NCBI GenBank assembly: GCA_033064195.1
Contig: JARBJD010000010.1
Location: forward strand, 248,001-312,000
Source: Blattamonas nauphoetae
Taxonomy: Eukaryota; Preaxostyla; Oxymonadida
Reading direction: 5' to 3'
DNA: 64,000 nt
Shown here one piece after another: positions 34,022 through 46,300 of this stretch. A model generated the notes under the pieces. That model searched no databases, had not been told where the DNA came from, and saw only the letters and a program-made list of their open reading frames with translations. Position numbers and translations under genes: made by a program. Each line of letters starts with the position of its first letter. The stretch's first letter is position 1.

Positions 34022-34261
34022 CCTTTCAATCCATTCCATTTCACAAAGAATCTCCCTTGGAAAGAGCTAACAAGCTTCAGATGGTAACTTCTACGAGAAC
34101 ATCTCTTCCGTCCAGTAAACTAGTTGCCCGGGAAAATCTCATTGTTTATTGACTTCAATTCACCGTTTCATTCACATCCGGACACTGTATTGCCCACAAA
34201 AGACATTTTTGATGAAATCGCAGGAAAAGCTTGTGACGAGGAAGCGAATGTAATATCATAA
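34022..34261 (+). other. coding-like stretch, probable displaced C-terminus of DPH5
   Basis: Beyond the DPH5 stop, a different frame reads [20 protein letters not shown], then a good intron (34084-34123, 40 nt, GT-AG, phase 0), then LPGKISLFIDFNSPFHSHPD and on to TAA at 34259. It has no ATG of its own and would join DPH5 after EMEMEMIN if one base were missing near 34003. It could instead be the end of an unrecognised small gene. Confidence 0.3.
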
Positions 34262-34345
34262 AGGAAGAGTGTTGTTTGAAGTGAAAACGAAGAAGAATAA
34301 ACACAGCGGCAAAGGAGTATGCCAAGGAAGAAATGAATCTCGTGT

Positions 34346-35127
34346 TCAGGCTTGAGCCTTCAATGACTCTGGAGGAGAGACAGGCCTGTTCTCTTTAAGA
34401 TTACCTTGGTCATCAAGATGTGGTTGAAGTCGAGTTTCTGAATCATCCCACTCAAATGGGAGCAAGAGACTCGGATCCACCCAAGAGAGTTCGTTATCCA
34501 TGGTGGGGAGTATTGAAGGGAGAGGACGGACCAAAGGAGGATCATATCCCATAAGCATGCGTCTATACGTATCAATTCTTGATGTGGAGTGAGCCAAACC
34601 AAGGGCGTTTGAAGAGGAGCCGTTTCCTCCTGATAAGGCGGGTTTCTTCGGATCTAAATCTTCTTGCACACGCTTGATAACTTGTGCAGATGATAGAGAT
34701 GAAAACTAGAAATATGGACGAATTTCAGAGGAAGGAGATAGTGGATGTAGTGAGAATGAATTATGTGAGATTTATGGAATAATGATCGAGAAAAGGAGCA
34801 TACACGAGTGTATCCATGAGTCATGATTGATTTGGCTGTTGTAATATAGATTTGTGGCGACGATGATTGAGCAGTGAGAGCGAGAAGGATCGCAGAGAAA
34901 GGATGCTTGTCGATTGGAACGTCATCATAGAGAGCAAAAAGAAGATAAATTCCAGCAACTTTCTGAGTAAGTGGCACCCCAATCGTTTCAATCATTTCAA
35001 TGATGAATAATCCGATGAAAATGTACTGATTCTCTGGAAAGCGAGTACGGACAGTAGTGGTGATCTCATCAAGACTACAAGTATCTCCAAGGAGTTGCAT
35101 AAGGAGCTGCTGAGATCTTGCATCCAT
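34346..35127 (-). CDS. CNOT11: CCR4-NOT complex subunit 11-like protein
   Basis: Predicted 227 residues from ATG 35127; intron 34706-34803 (98 nt, phase 0). CNOT11 (C2orf29) is a module of the CCR4-NOT deadenylase that shortens poly(A) tails. The N-terminal helices QQLLMQLLGDTCSLDEITTT and VAGIYLLFALYDDVPIDKHPF, followed by SAILLAL, match the family pattern of a short helical repeat with a -HPF- turn, and the C-terminal MDNELSWVDPSLLLPFEWDD resembles its aromatic motif. It is shorter than the animal protein, which is about 510 residues, so the C-terminal half is missing or diverged. It lies 129 bp upstream of the next minus-strand gene's end. The assignment rests on pattern memory rather than alignment. 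Confidence 0.6.
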
Positions 35128-35256
35128 GATGAAGACAACCGAACTTGGAGAAAAAAAATGCGGTTCTGATGATTGAGTGGAGAGTTGACATATATGAAAG
35201 AAGAAAGATGAAATCAAAATGAGTGAAGTGAAATCTAAATGAAGACAAAAATAAGC

Positions 35257-37153
35257 CTAAATGGAATCAGGAGGAAGAAATCCTTCAGCGAAGTTCTGAC
35301 GTAGTTCCTGAGCTCTGAATGGAAGGAAAATGGCGTGCGTCTCTGTGTCTGCAGGTGCACTTGCTGGAAAAGATGACGTGGGGCCGTCCTTTCCCTTTGC
35401 CTGTGTGGGGATGGGAGTGCCCGCCGGGATGATTCCGTTGCAGAACTGCTCCATTGGCACATACGCACAATTGACGAGCTCGCTGATGAGCTTGGAGGCT
35501 GTGTTCTGTGTCATGGGGAAGGCCGTCTGCGGTGCCATGTCTGTGATGGCAGGGGCGATGGGAGGGATGTTGGGCTTGTCGGCAGTGAAGAGGTGGCGGA
35601 GGGGCCAGACCTGCTTCGCTAGTTTGGTGAAGTTCTCGACGATGTTCTGGTACTGGCGCTTGCTGTCCTTTGTCATCTTCTTTTTGTAGATGTGTGTCCA
35701 GTGCTGTGTGAACACGTTCATAATCACTGGAGAATCGGCGATCGACGGGAAGACTTTGAACAGCCAGTCGTTCGAGTCTGTTCCGAAGGCGAACGACTGC
35801 GACGGGGCGACAACGAGAGAGTTGCCAGGGGCGTCGATTTTGGAGAGGCGTCGAGCGAGGATACGGCGATACGTGAGGATGGACGGCTGGAACTGCCGTG
35901 GGTACAGAATCGTCGCTGGGAGACACATGTTCCGCTCCTTCGTTTTTGGTTTTGGGTCGCGAATCTCAATCAGCAGTTGCGGCTCTCCCTTCGACCGATC
36001 CCCGTCAGCCTTCTGAAACATCATTTTGTTGAGCAGAGATCCTGCATTCAACTGGAGCACAAACTTTCCTCTCGCCAATTTGCCTTCCGATGCTTTGGAT
36101 GCTGTCGGGAGTGGTTTGAGTGTGAAGGGCTCCAACGACACAGATGACACAGCAGACCTCCCCCCTGCCCCTTCCTTCTTCTTTCCAGTTCCTTTCAGTG
36201 AATCCTTGTCTGTCTTCCCCTCCACAGCTGTCCCCCCACCATTCACATGCTGCTCGGCCTTTTGTACTTCTGCTCCCTGATTTGAGGCAGGACCCGTCTT
36301 CTCATCATCTTTGGTGAGCGGGTGCGTGTCGTCGAGGTCGATGATGGCCCATCCTGAAGAGAGGCAGTGGATATCTTCATTCTGGACGACAGGGTCTCCA
36401 GAGGGAAGGAAGGGAGACACTCGACCAGAGTCTTGACCAACAATATCGTGGCGATTAACTTTAATCACGTTGACGCAGAGTTCGACGTAGAGACCGAGGT
36501 TCTTTGATTGTTGGCTGATGCGCATGTTTGCAGGGTTGTTTGAGAGAATGAGATCTTTATAGTGAGGAAATGTCCACATTGTGGGTGAAGAAGACTTCAC
36601 ATCTCCAAAAACGGTGAATACAGGACTGACAATTCCTTTAGTTCTGAACTCACCAGGATTGACTGTCTTATCACACAATGCATATCGCAGCCATCGTGAG
36701 TGGACATTATAGTTCGTTCCTGGCAAAGGGATATTTTTGGCTTCATTGAAAATAATCTTTATGAGACGGGAAGGCGTTGGAATGACTTCGTCCTTTTCAA
36801 AATCCCACCCAAGGTCCTGAAATCCGAGCCCGAAGAGTGAACGACTTAGCCGTGGCTTGAGAAAAGTGCCCAGTCGAAGTCCATTCTCTTCTCGTTCCTG
36901 AAGAATGCTAAAATCAAATCCATTTGGAGGAGCACCAAATTTGGCACGCTTGGCTTTATCATCCGCTTGTCGTTGACTAGAAGGAGAATGATGAAAGATA
37001 AAGTGACTAAATCAAACGATCAGACAGATCTTCTTTAAATGCCTTTGTGATCGCTTGTTGTTTTTCGATTTCTTCTTCATCAAAATCGTCATCAAAATCA
37101 GAATCGTCCCAGTTCTCACCTCCATCAGAAGAATCTCTGAGTTGTTGTGTCAT
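35257..37153 (-). CDS. nephrocystin-1-like ciliary protein without an SH3 domain
   Basis: Predicted 615 residues. ATG 37153 begins an acidic N-terminus (DDSDFDDDFDEEE); intron 36977-37025 (49 nt, phase 2, GTCTGA) joins it to a long second exon. Residues about 110-260 look like a C2-type sandwich (LIKIIFNEAKNIP, LGLYVELCVNVIKV, GWAIIDLDD). A low-complexity Lys/Gly/Ser linker follows. The C-terminal part has ATILYPRQFQPSILTYRRIL, then FPSIADSPVIMNVFTQHW and VWPLRHLF, a series that recalls the nephrocystin-1 C-terminal half (YPRxL.F..YR..L, FP..D.P.LM, VxPLL). In animals that protein sits at the ciliary transition zone. The SH3 domain of animal nephrocystin-1 is absent. The family call is tentative; membership of the wider ciliary C2-domain group is the fallback. 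Confidence 0.45.
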
Positions 37154-37384
37154 CTTTAACAGGAAAAAAGAGTTGAAATGAGGACGATGAAAAAAGGAGC
37201 TTTGAAGGGCCCTTATCTGAATTGTGTGTCTCCTCTCTTCATTTGTGAGCAGCCCCTCGTTACTGAATAGAGAAGCACTGGTGGTGACGAGATAAGTTGC
37301 AGATGTTGGCATAGTTTCAATATTCGCAGTTGCAGATACTCTTCAACTGGATTGATCATCCCTTGATAAAATGTTCGTGTGGTG

Positions 37385-40300
37385 ATGCATGGGAGACGGG
37401 AGTTTCTCCAAAATGAACTCGGGTCTAGTCTGAAGGAAGAGCAGGAAAAAGCACTCAATTATCTCGTAACTCGGTTATTCTTCACTTCTGCTTCCACATC
37501 TCTTTCCTCTGAAATCTCGGAATGGAGAGATGCAGGCGCCATTCGAACACTTCTTGATGTTTGTTTCTCTCTTTTTGTCACTATTCTCTGATAGTTCCTC
37601 TGCACGACCACAAATTCTCAATCATTCTCACTCATAGTTTTCGTCTGCTTTTCTTTGTTTGATCTGAAACGTTGTTCATAGTGCATATCCATCATTATTT
37701 CACATTCACCATCAGCTACAGATATTTTCTTATTTGAAGTAAAACAACACTTCGAACGACATCCTCACTGTCCAGCAATTTTTGATGCACTCTCAATCCT
37801 CGTTGTTGATCAAAATTCTCTCGATACTGTCTGTCTCTTCTCCGATTTCTCATATATTTTCAGGATTCTGCCTCATCGGAGTTATTAGCACTTTCTTTGA
37901 GTTGCTTTCCTCCAAAGACAATCACACTAACTCGTTCTTCGACGCCTTCACGAACATCACAAAAAATACGGTTTCAAAACACGGATTATGAACATAAAGA
38001 TCCTGTGACTCGATCTGATTGGGAAAGTGAAGAAGATAATGCAGCATTTTCGTTCGATGATTTTGATTCTCTCGATGATTCCTTTTCTTCGAAGTCATCT
38101 GACTCAATTTCTGCCCCATCACCCAGGGCAGATTCACCTTTGCCCCTCCTTCTCCCTTCGCCCAGTCAACCTCCTTCTATCGTTCCCTCATCAATCCAAC
38201 CCGCTGCACTCCCTATTATCAGGCCATCACGAACTCCACCTCTCATTCCAAACTCCAGACGCCCAAAACCTTCCGTTCAAGTTCCAACCCTCCGATTTAG
38301 AACGTCACGAAACCAATTACAACCGCCACCTTCATCGAATGAATTAGGGTCATTATTGTCCAGTACCCCACGCACCGTATCATCAGCAAGACCTCCTTCT
38401 CCAACAGTTCGTATGAGTTTCGTTTTAGATTCCTGGGAAGATGATTTCGGCCCATTCCGTCGATCAGGGTCTCATGAGAGGTCCTCATCGACATCAAGAG
38501 CAATGATGAATCTCGTTCCCAGACTATCTCTTTTTGATCCCACTCATCATCAACGACGATATTCAACCATTCACAGAAATGTTAAACGTCCGTCTCCTGG
38601 CAAACTCAAACAAAAAGGTGTCCGGCAAGGATTTACCAGCTCGTTGGAACAAATTGGGGTTATGTGTGGGTTGGGATGTGCAAGTAGCATTGTGGGTGAT
38701 CTTAGTTGGATCTCACTTCTGCTCGAACCATCAAATTCAACTTTTCAATCTATCGTTGTGTCTCCATCAGTTGGAATTACACAAGCAGCTGTTGAAGCAC
38801 AATTCGAGGCTATTGATAAAGTGACAATGACTGATTCGGAAAAATGCAAAGCTATGCGTCACTTTACGGACTTCGAAGGGACGCCTCTTCTCAGACTCAT
38901 CGAAATGTCACTGAAACCATCTCAAGTCTTCATTGACAGAGGAGTTGATTCGACGAACCCAGATCACCGGACTGACCTCATCGATGACTCTGACGACTCT
39001 AATCGCGATTCTCATTCAAGAAATGACCCCGAACGACGAGGAAGTGAACATAAGCCGAACTACAAAACACCACTGTCTATCCCACTCCCAATATCATCTC
39101 TTCAACTCCTTCAACTTGATGATGAAGTCCGCCAAACTCTCAAAGAACTCCCAGAGTTTGTTCGCCGTTTATACTACCTGGAAGGAATGAGTATGGATAT
39201 TCCGCAAGTAAAACTAGACCATGCGCAGTGGCTATGGAAACGGTCATGCGGTGTCCATGGTATTGGTCTTGGCATCGTCTGTGCATGGGACCACAGAAAA
39301 ACGCATCACTGGGCTCCATCAAATACAAACCCGGGGCAAAATAGCACAGCCATCAATTCTCTCCCCAATTCTCTTGCTGATATTATTACCCAGACACGGC
39401 AAACCACCAGTACACTGTCATCAGCTATCGAAAGACACACGCCATCAATAATGCAACGTAGAAAGTCGTTTTCATCTCCATACTCTGTCACAAACGTGAT
39501 GCCATTCAAAACAGACCATCTTTCACATGAACATACAGCTAAAACGATCGAGAGTGTTCTGAGCGACCATGAGAGTCTCCTCGAATCAAGACATCAAGAA
39601 CTCCCCCCGGAACTTGGATTTCTTCATAACAGAGATGCCTTAGGCTTTGGGCAGTTTCCCTCTCCAAATGAAACCAGAGAAGATAGAGTTGATTTTTACG
39701 GGAAGACGATTCTGACCCCTCTTCTTCTCGACCCACTGTTTTCTTCATTGTCTTCGTTTTTCCCGCCAAGTCGGCTTCCTTTACCACGAATCATGATGTT
39801 TTCTGTCAGTTTTGAAGATGTTTTGGATTCTATGCAGGCCACCCTCCCAGTTCTTGCTTCCGTCTCCAACATTCCCGATTTCTTTGAACAAATCAACCGC
39901 TCGCTCGAACGAATCAGCACCAGTCACACACACAGCAAACAGTCAAGTCTCCAACAAGCTCTCATGTCTCAAATCGCGTCCAGGCGCCAAAGTTTGCACT
40001 ACGCCCATTCCGACACAGGCCGCTCAAAACGCCTGTCGACGATGTCCGGCACAAACCCTCCGTCGTCGTCCTCTCATCGCACAAGTGCCACCTCTCCCAT
40101 CATCTTCAACCCCAAACAAAGGTCGTCAGGTGAGGACAAAGTGGAAGCACGGCCGGCTGTGAAGGAGAGCTTCTTCCATCGATTGAAGATGAAGTTCAAC
40201 CAGCGCTTCAAAACAAACCGAACCAAAACAAAAGAACCAAGTCAGGTCTCCCCCAAAATTGCGACCACGTCTCCCACCATCGTGTCCAGCTCGTCTCGAA

Positions 40301-43300
40301 ACAATCTCCTGTCCGCATACCGCCCGTCGAACGCAAATGGGTCGAGTCCGAAGCTGCTCCTGCGATTCACAGATCCCGAACCCCAAACACCACTCGACGG
40401 GCATTCTGTCTTCCCCTCACCTCACCTCGTCCCTTCTCCACAGCCAATCCCTCCCTCACATCACCCAAGCGGCCAGAACTTCTTTCCGGTCGTTCCAAGG
40501 ATCGATGTCCCCCTCTCGTCCAGCTCGAGGCACACAATCGATTCGCAGGACGAACTGATGATCAACGGCAAGTCAGTTGGAGTCACCCCAGTTGGGCGCA
40601 AAGTGCTTCCCTTTTTGGAAATGGACAACTTCCATTTGGGAGACGGCTTCACAGATTTCTCTTGGCACTACTTGATGCTCGCCAACTCCTCCACTCACAT
40701 CGCTGCCTTCCTCACGTCATCGTTCACCTCGTATTCCAACATCGTCTCACAACACATCGCAACACAGGCCCCGAACTCAACTCTCCTTCCTGACGGCACG
40801 AGGGAGTACGTGTCATTTTCTGCTCGTCGCCAGAATGTCCTTCCTTTCGCACAGTCTTCGCCGTTCACCCTCTTCTCAACCACACCTGTCATCAAGATCC
40901 TGACAAGCTCGGCCAAGACTATCCTCACCCTTCGCGAGAAAGGACAGCTGCCGTACAGCGATACAATGTCAAGCATGTCCGATCGTGGTCTCCTGAGCGA
41001 ACGCCGCTCAATCGCCCCTCTTCCGCAACCAAAGCCAATCGTCCTTGTGAACAATGTTCTCCAAGCCGCCACACTTGTGCCAGCCACACCAAAGTTCATT
41101 CCTGCTGAGAAGATCCCAAAAGAAACATTCTCTCTCCCAATCGGCGATCTGGACGTCAAAAGCGAGGCCGGCGCCTTCACCCCGCAGGACACACTCCGAA
41201 TGAAGGTCTGTGCTCTGAAGGTTGTCGAGGCGCTCATCAACAGTGCTCATGGACTGACCATTATCCAGGAGAAGTACATCGTCTCCTGTCTCTTTCTGGA
41301 CGTCGAGGCAACGTTGTCGTTCACATCCGAACAATCGCAGAGTGGGCAGATGGAGAGAGCGTTGGTGAGTGTCCTCAAAGCTCTATCGTTTTCGGCTGAG
41401 CGTCGATCGATCCTTCGAGCAAATCGTTCTGAGCTGAATCCACTCCAAATCACCTCAGCTTCATCTCGAGGGAACACAGAAGCGTTCAACGATGCTGTTG
41501 TGTCTGTCGATTTCGTGAAAGAGAAGTCCGACACTCTCTCGTTCTTCTCGAATTCCCATCCCCTCACGAACAGGTCACGAGTCTTCAACTCCCCAGTCGA
41601 ACCTGTCGATGCTGTTTTGGAGATGGTCTCGTCCTATCTGGGCGAAATCCTCGACAAAGTCCACATTTTGGACAAAGAAGAAGTCAAACAACTGCTCGCC
41701 ATCTGCCAATTTCTCTTCGATTACATCACACTCGCCTCTTCATCGACGATGCACAGCCACGTCATGATGTATCTCAGCTCATGTCTCGTCGTCCTGCATC
41801 AGTCCATCATGGACACACTCGCTGATGCGATGCAAGAAGTGTTGGAAGAGAGACTGCACAATCCGAGCTCTCCGAAGGAACTGTCGTGCTATCCGTGGAT
41901 CGACCATCCCACTTTTTATGGCGAGGTTTTGGACGATGCATTTGGAGACAGGAGGGGAGACTGTTTTGAGTTGTCCGTGCTGTTTACGAGAATCATCACT
42001 CATCTCACAATCGAGTGTTCTGAGCTAACGAGCGCGTGTCTTCTTCTGTGGTTCACATTTGGCTCACCGAACGAAGAAACACAATCGACATTCACCATCT
42101 CAGCCATCCACGCGAACCAAATGAACTGCACTCCAACACAGCTCTTCACTCCTCCAATGAAGTCTCGCACAATGATATGCGCGCTCTGCTGCTACTGTAT
42201 GAGCCCCAAGTTCATCTCGAGAGACGGAATGGATGGTAGACAGCAAGCATCCATCACTGCTCTCTCTTCCCATTTCTCCGGCCCAATCTCAGACATGTAC
42301 GGTAAGAACATTCCGACTGTTTATCTGAACCGCCTCCGTGCGGGATTCTCCCTTCTCAATCGAAGTATGGCTTGGAACATTACGGGGGAACGATTATCGT
42401 CCTTTCTGGACGAAGAGCAGGAAGTCATCCAATGGTTCGCTGAGAAGAGTGGGCAGATTGACGAGGAGATTCACTGGCCGTGGAGTGTATGCTACCCGCT
42501 GATCTTTCCCGAAAACGGAATCTTCCCAACGATCTTCCTCACCTCATTCCAACGATCAGCAGGCACCAAAAACAACAACTCTCTCGGCGTGTCAGCCTTC
42601 CTCCCGATGATCGAAGTGCGCCACAACCCTCCCGCCCGAAGCAGCATCCACCCGTCTGTCTTCATCCGCTTCCTCCGCCTCCTCCTCGAGCTCAACTCTC
42701 TCCCCCACAACCCATTCGTCTCCCTCCCGTCCTACCACACGTATTACATCACAAAGCACTGGTCGTGTGCGATCCGTTGCTACTCTGCGTGGCGAAGGCC
42801 GACAGACCGCAAAGTGGTTGTTGGGATGGATCATCCGGCGACGTCACTGATGCCCCTGCGCGTCCAGATGGAAGTGTGCAATCTCCACATCAGAAATTTG
42901 ATCAGCTTTGCAGTGAACAAGAGGTCGGAGCACATCTCGTACGTCTTCCACCGATTCGACGTGGTCGAATTCATAAATCGAGAACTCTCAATCGAACATT
43001 CAATCGGGCATGACGAAAACGATCTTTTGGACGGAAGCACAAACTACTCCACAAGAGATATTGCTCGAATGAGCCGCCGATTCTTCGGAAGCACGATTCC
43101 TGCTGAGCTGTACAACTACGACGACGAGAATCGGAATCTGATCATCAAAAGCATGTACTCTGTCCTGCGGTCGTTCAGACTCCCACTGGTTCCTGCGAAG
43201 GAGATCATTGTGGACGAGGATGCAGAAAGGAAGCAGGCGGGAGATTCTGAGAGAGAGGCAATACAGGCATTCATCCACTCCACAACACTCATCCCACACA

Positions 43301-46300
43301 ACACTCAGCTCGACGGTCTGAGTGGAATCTTCCCGCCACAATCCGCCACACCCTCGACGAAGAGCGAGTCCAAGTGTGACCAGTCTCACTCGATCTTTTC
43401 GATGAACAGACAGAGAAGCCCTCGAGTGCAAATATCATCAATGCAATCACCAGCCCACTCACTCCACTCATCGCACGGAAAGCATGACAGAAATAAGCGA
43501 TCCAGCACACACAGCAACAAAAACGAGAAGCGACGGAAGGAGGAGCGACACCGCGATCAGGAAGGCCGAACGTCAGCACGTGCCCTCGCCGCCCTTCCAA
43601 GCGGTCTCCCGATGCTCGACCGGAATGGATCGTTCATCAGCCAGGACAGGATGAACACATTCTCACCGCAGCCCGAAGATGTCCCGACGACTCTCCAGCC
43701 ATCTGTCTCACTCTCGTCTCTCCGCACACACAATGCAGACACTCCACATGGTGAGAACCACAACAAATCGCCGTTCGGACCGATGGCATCGATCCTCTCA
43801 TCGAATTTCGGGTCGTTCTCCAATCTCGGAAACGACGCGTCGCATTCACTCCTAACTGGAAAGCGCATGCCACAGCGAGAATCGTCGGAATCACTCTTTT
43901 TCTCGCCACTTCAAGGACAAGAGCTGAAAAGACACCAATCTGCCGGCTACAGACGAGATAATTCACTCTTCGCCAAAATGATGAAAGACATCGACGAACC
44001 GTCGAATCAAAAAGCGAATCCGAATGCAAAGTTGGGCGGAACGACCAACAAAAGCAAGAAAAGCCTCTTCGAAGAGCTGGAGGAGGATGTTCAGGTTCGA
44101 TTGAAAGGCGGATCTGGACAGGGTGATACAAGCAGAAGAAGCGACGACCCCCCAAGCCAGATCGACGAGGGAGATCTGCCATCTCCACCAAGGAACGAAG
44201 AAGAAGATGAGATCTCGCGATATCAGCCATTCCACGGAACTGGTATGCAACACGACGACCCGCCCAGAGAATTGGGTTCCTTCAGCAACCAACCAGAAGA
44301 AGATCAACCTGCACCGTATCGTTATGGCGAACCTGATCAAAACGAAGAAGTCGACACTCAGCAGGACGCTCTTCCACTCATCCGATCGGAACCAGTTCGG
44401 ATCTCTCTTCCCGAGGAATTTGGGGAAGACAACAACTCTGACGATGACCAGCCGAGGAAGAAAAAGAAGAAGATCAAAGTGGTTGTCAAGTACATCAAAA
44501 AGAAAAAGAGGAAGGAGCCAGTCCTCGAACCAACAAGTCCCCGAGATGAAGTTGAAGACCCGTACGGACCATCAGAGTGCTCGACATCGTCGTTATCTGG
44601 CAATGAGGATGGTGTGATGTTCACCCTTCCGCCGCGAACGCTTGGGCAGACATCGTTCAAAGTTCCGATGATGAAACTCACGGCTGACAACATGAAAGGT
44701 GGCGATTTGCTCTCTCCTCACCCGGCGGGAGTCTCCCTCTCCAAGTCACCCAATCCTCTCTCCGATCCAAACGGAAAACTCGACAATTCGCAGAAAAGCG
44801 AGCCCTCTTCAACCCGTCTCCGTCTCGTCCGAAAGAGTCCGGAACCCGATCAAGACTTTGAGATGCCCAAACTCCCCGAACGTCGTTCACATTCCGATCT
44901 TCAAATTGCCATCAATGACGAGTTTGTGAAGCCACTCAGACAACCACGACGCGTTGTTGTCTCCAAGCAACCTGAAAAAAGTGAGCCAATCGACACAGAA
45001 ACGCCAATCCCACCGGAAGAACTTTCGAAGATGGTCTCGCTGGACATTCAGCCCAAACAAGATGAACAATCAGAGACTGCGGAGGATGAATTCGAACAGC
45101 CGAAAAAGAAAAAGAAGAAGATTTTGGTCACCCGGTTCATCAAAAAGAAAAAGAAGAAGACATCGGATGATGAAAACGAGGTCGAGAACATTGTGATCCC
45201 CGAAATCACTCTCACCACGAACTCGCAAAATGCGTCCCCAACAGTCTCGCCTGCACCTGTCCACACTCCCTCCTCGCACTCCAAAGCCCCCACAATCCAC
45301 ATCCCCACAAACCATCTCCCTCCAAAGCCACCTCACCCCACCCCGTCTGAACGACCGCTGGACTTTGAGCGGCCTATGTCTCCGATCTCTCCTCGCTCCA
45401 ACCGCGCCGATCGAATGATGCGAAAGCCCGAAATGCGCCGCAGAAAATCGATGTGGGAAGAGTCGGGGAGCGAGCGGGAGACGAGGTCGGAGAAGATGGG
45501 TCTGATGAGCAGAGTGGAGTCGATGATGGATGTGTATGCTGACGGCTTCATCGACGACTACCACTACGAGAACCCCGACGTGTTCCCGTGGTGGAAGAAC
45601 GAGGTCTACATTCGGGAAAGGCTCAACAGGCCGATGTTTTGGAACGAAGAGCTCCACTGCAACTCGATCCTGCTGATGATCGCATTGCTGGTGAAGGGGA
45701 ATGGGACACTGGATGGACGGTACTGTTCGAGCAACAAGGATAGTGAGGGCGTGTTTGGAAAACGGAATGTGTCGTACATCCTCTTCCAGCATCTCTCACA
45801 CACGATGAACGTTGGAGTTGTGAGACTTCTGCAGCACGCACTGAGTGGACATCTCGGCGAGCTGGGTGTGCAGATGAACATTCTTCTCAAACTCTCCTCT
45901 CGCTTCCTCTTCAAACCACAAAACATGAAAATGAAGAAGTTGATCGGGGCAGGCCAATTTGGCTGTCTCAAATCCGTCAAAATGACCCAAAAGAACTGCG
46001 AAGTCTTCATTAATGATTTGGACGACGACTTTGTTCGCATTATGGTCTCCGCCAACGAACCGACTGTGAAACGCACACTCTCACGAGGCGCCTGCCTCCC
46101 AACATGCAGCTGCCATGGATCCACCATCGACGGGCTTCTCGTCGGCGACCTCCAGCTTGCCAAGTGCCCGCAGTGTCGTGTGAAGGGGTACCTTGCTCCT
46201 CAGCACGAACCTGGCAATCCGGGCATGTCGATCTGCTCGGTGTGTGGATATGTGTGTGATGCTCCTGGTGTCGAGGAGAACGAACCTCTCCTGTCCGACC

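Noticed and set aside
37782-37991. Plus-strand frame reading through GVISTFFELLSSKD as a separate gene end
   Set aside because: A 35-nt GT-AG intron at 37829-37863 joins the upstream ARM-like exon in phase to the long kinase frame; this other frame is then a shadow.
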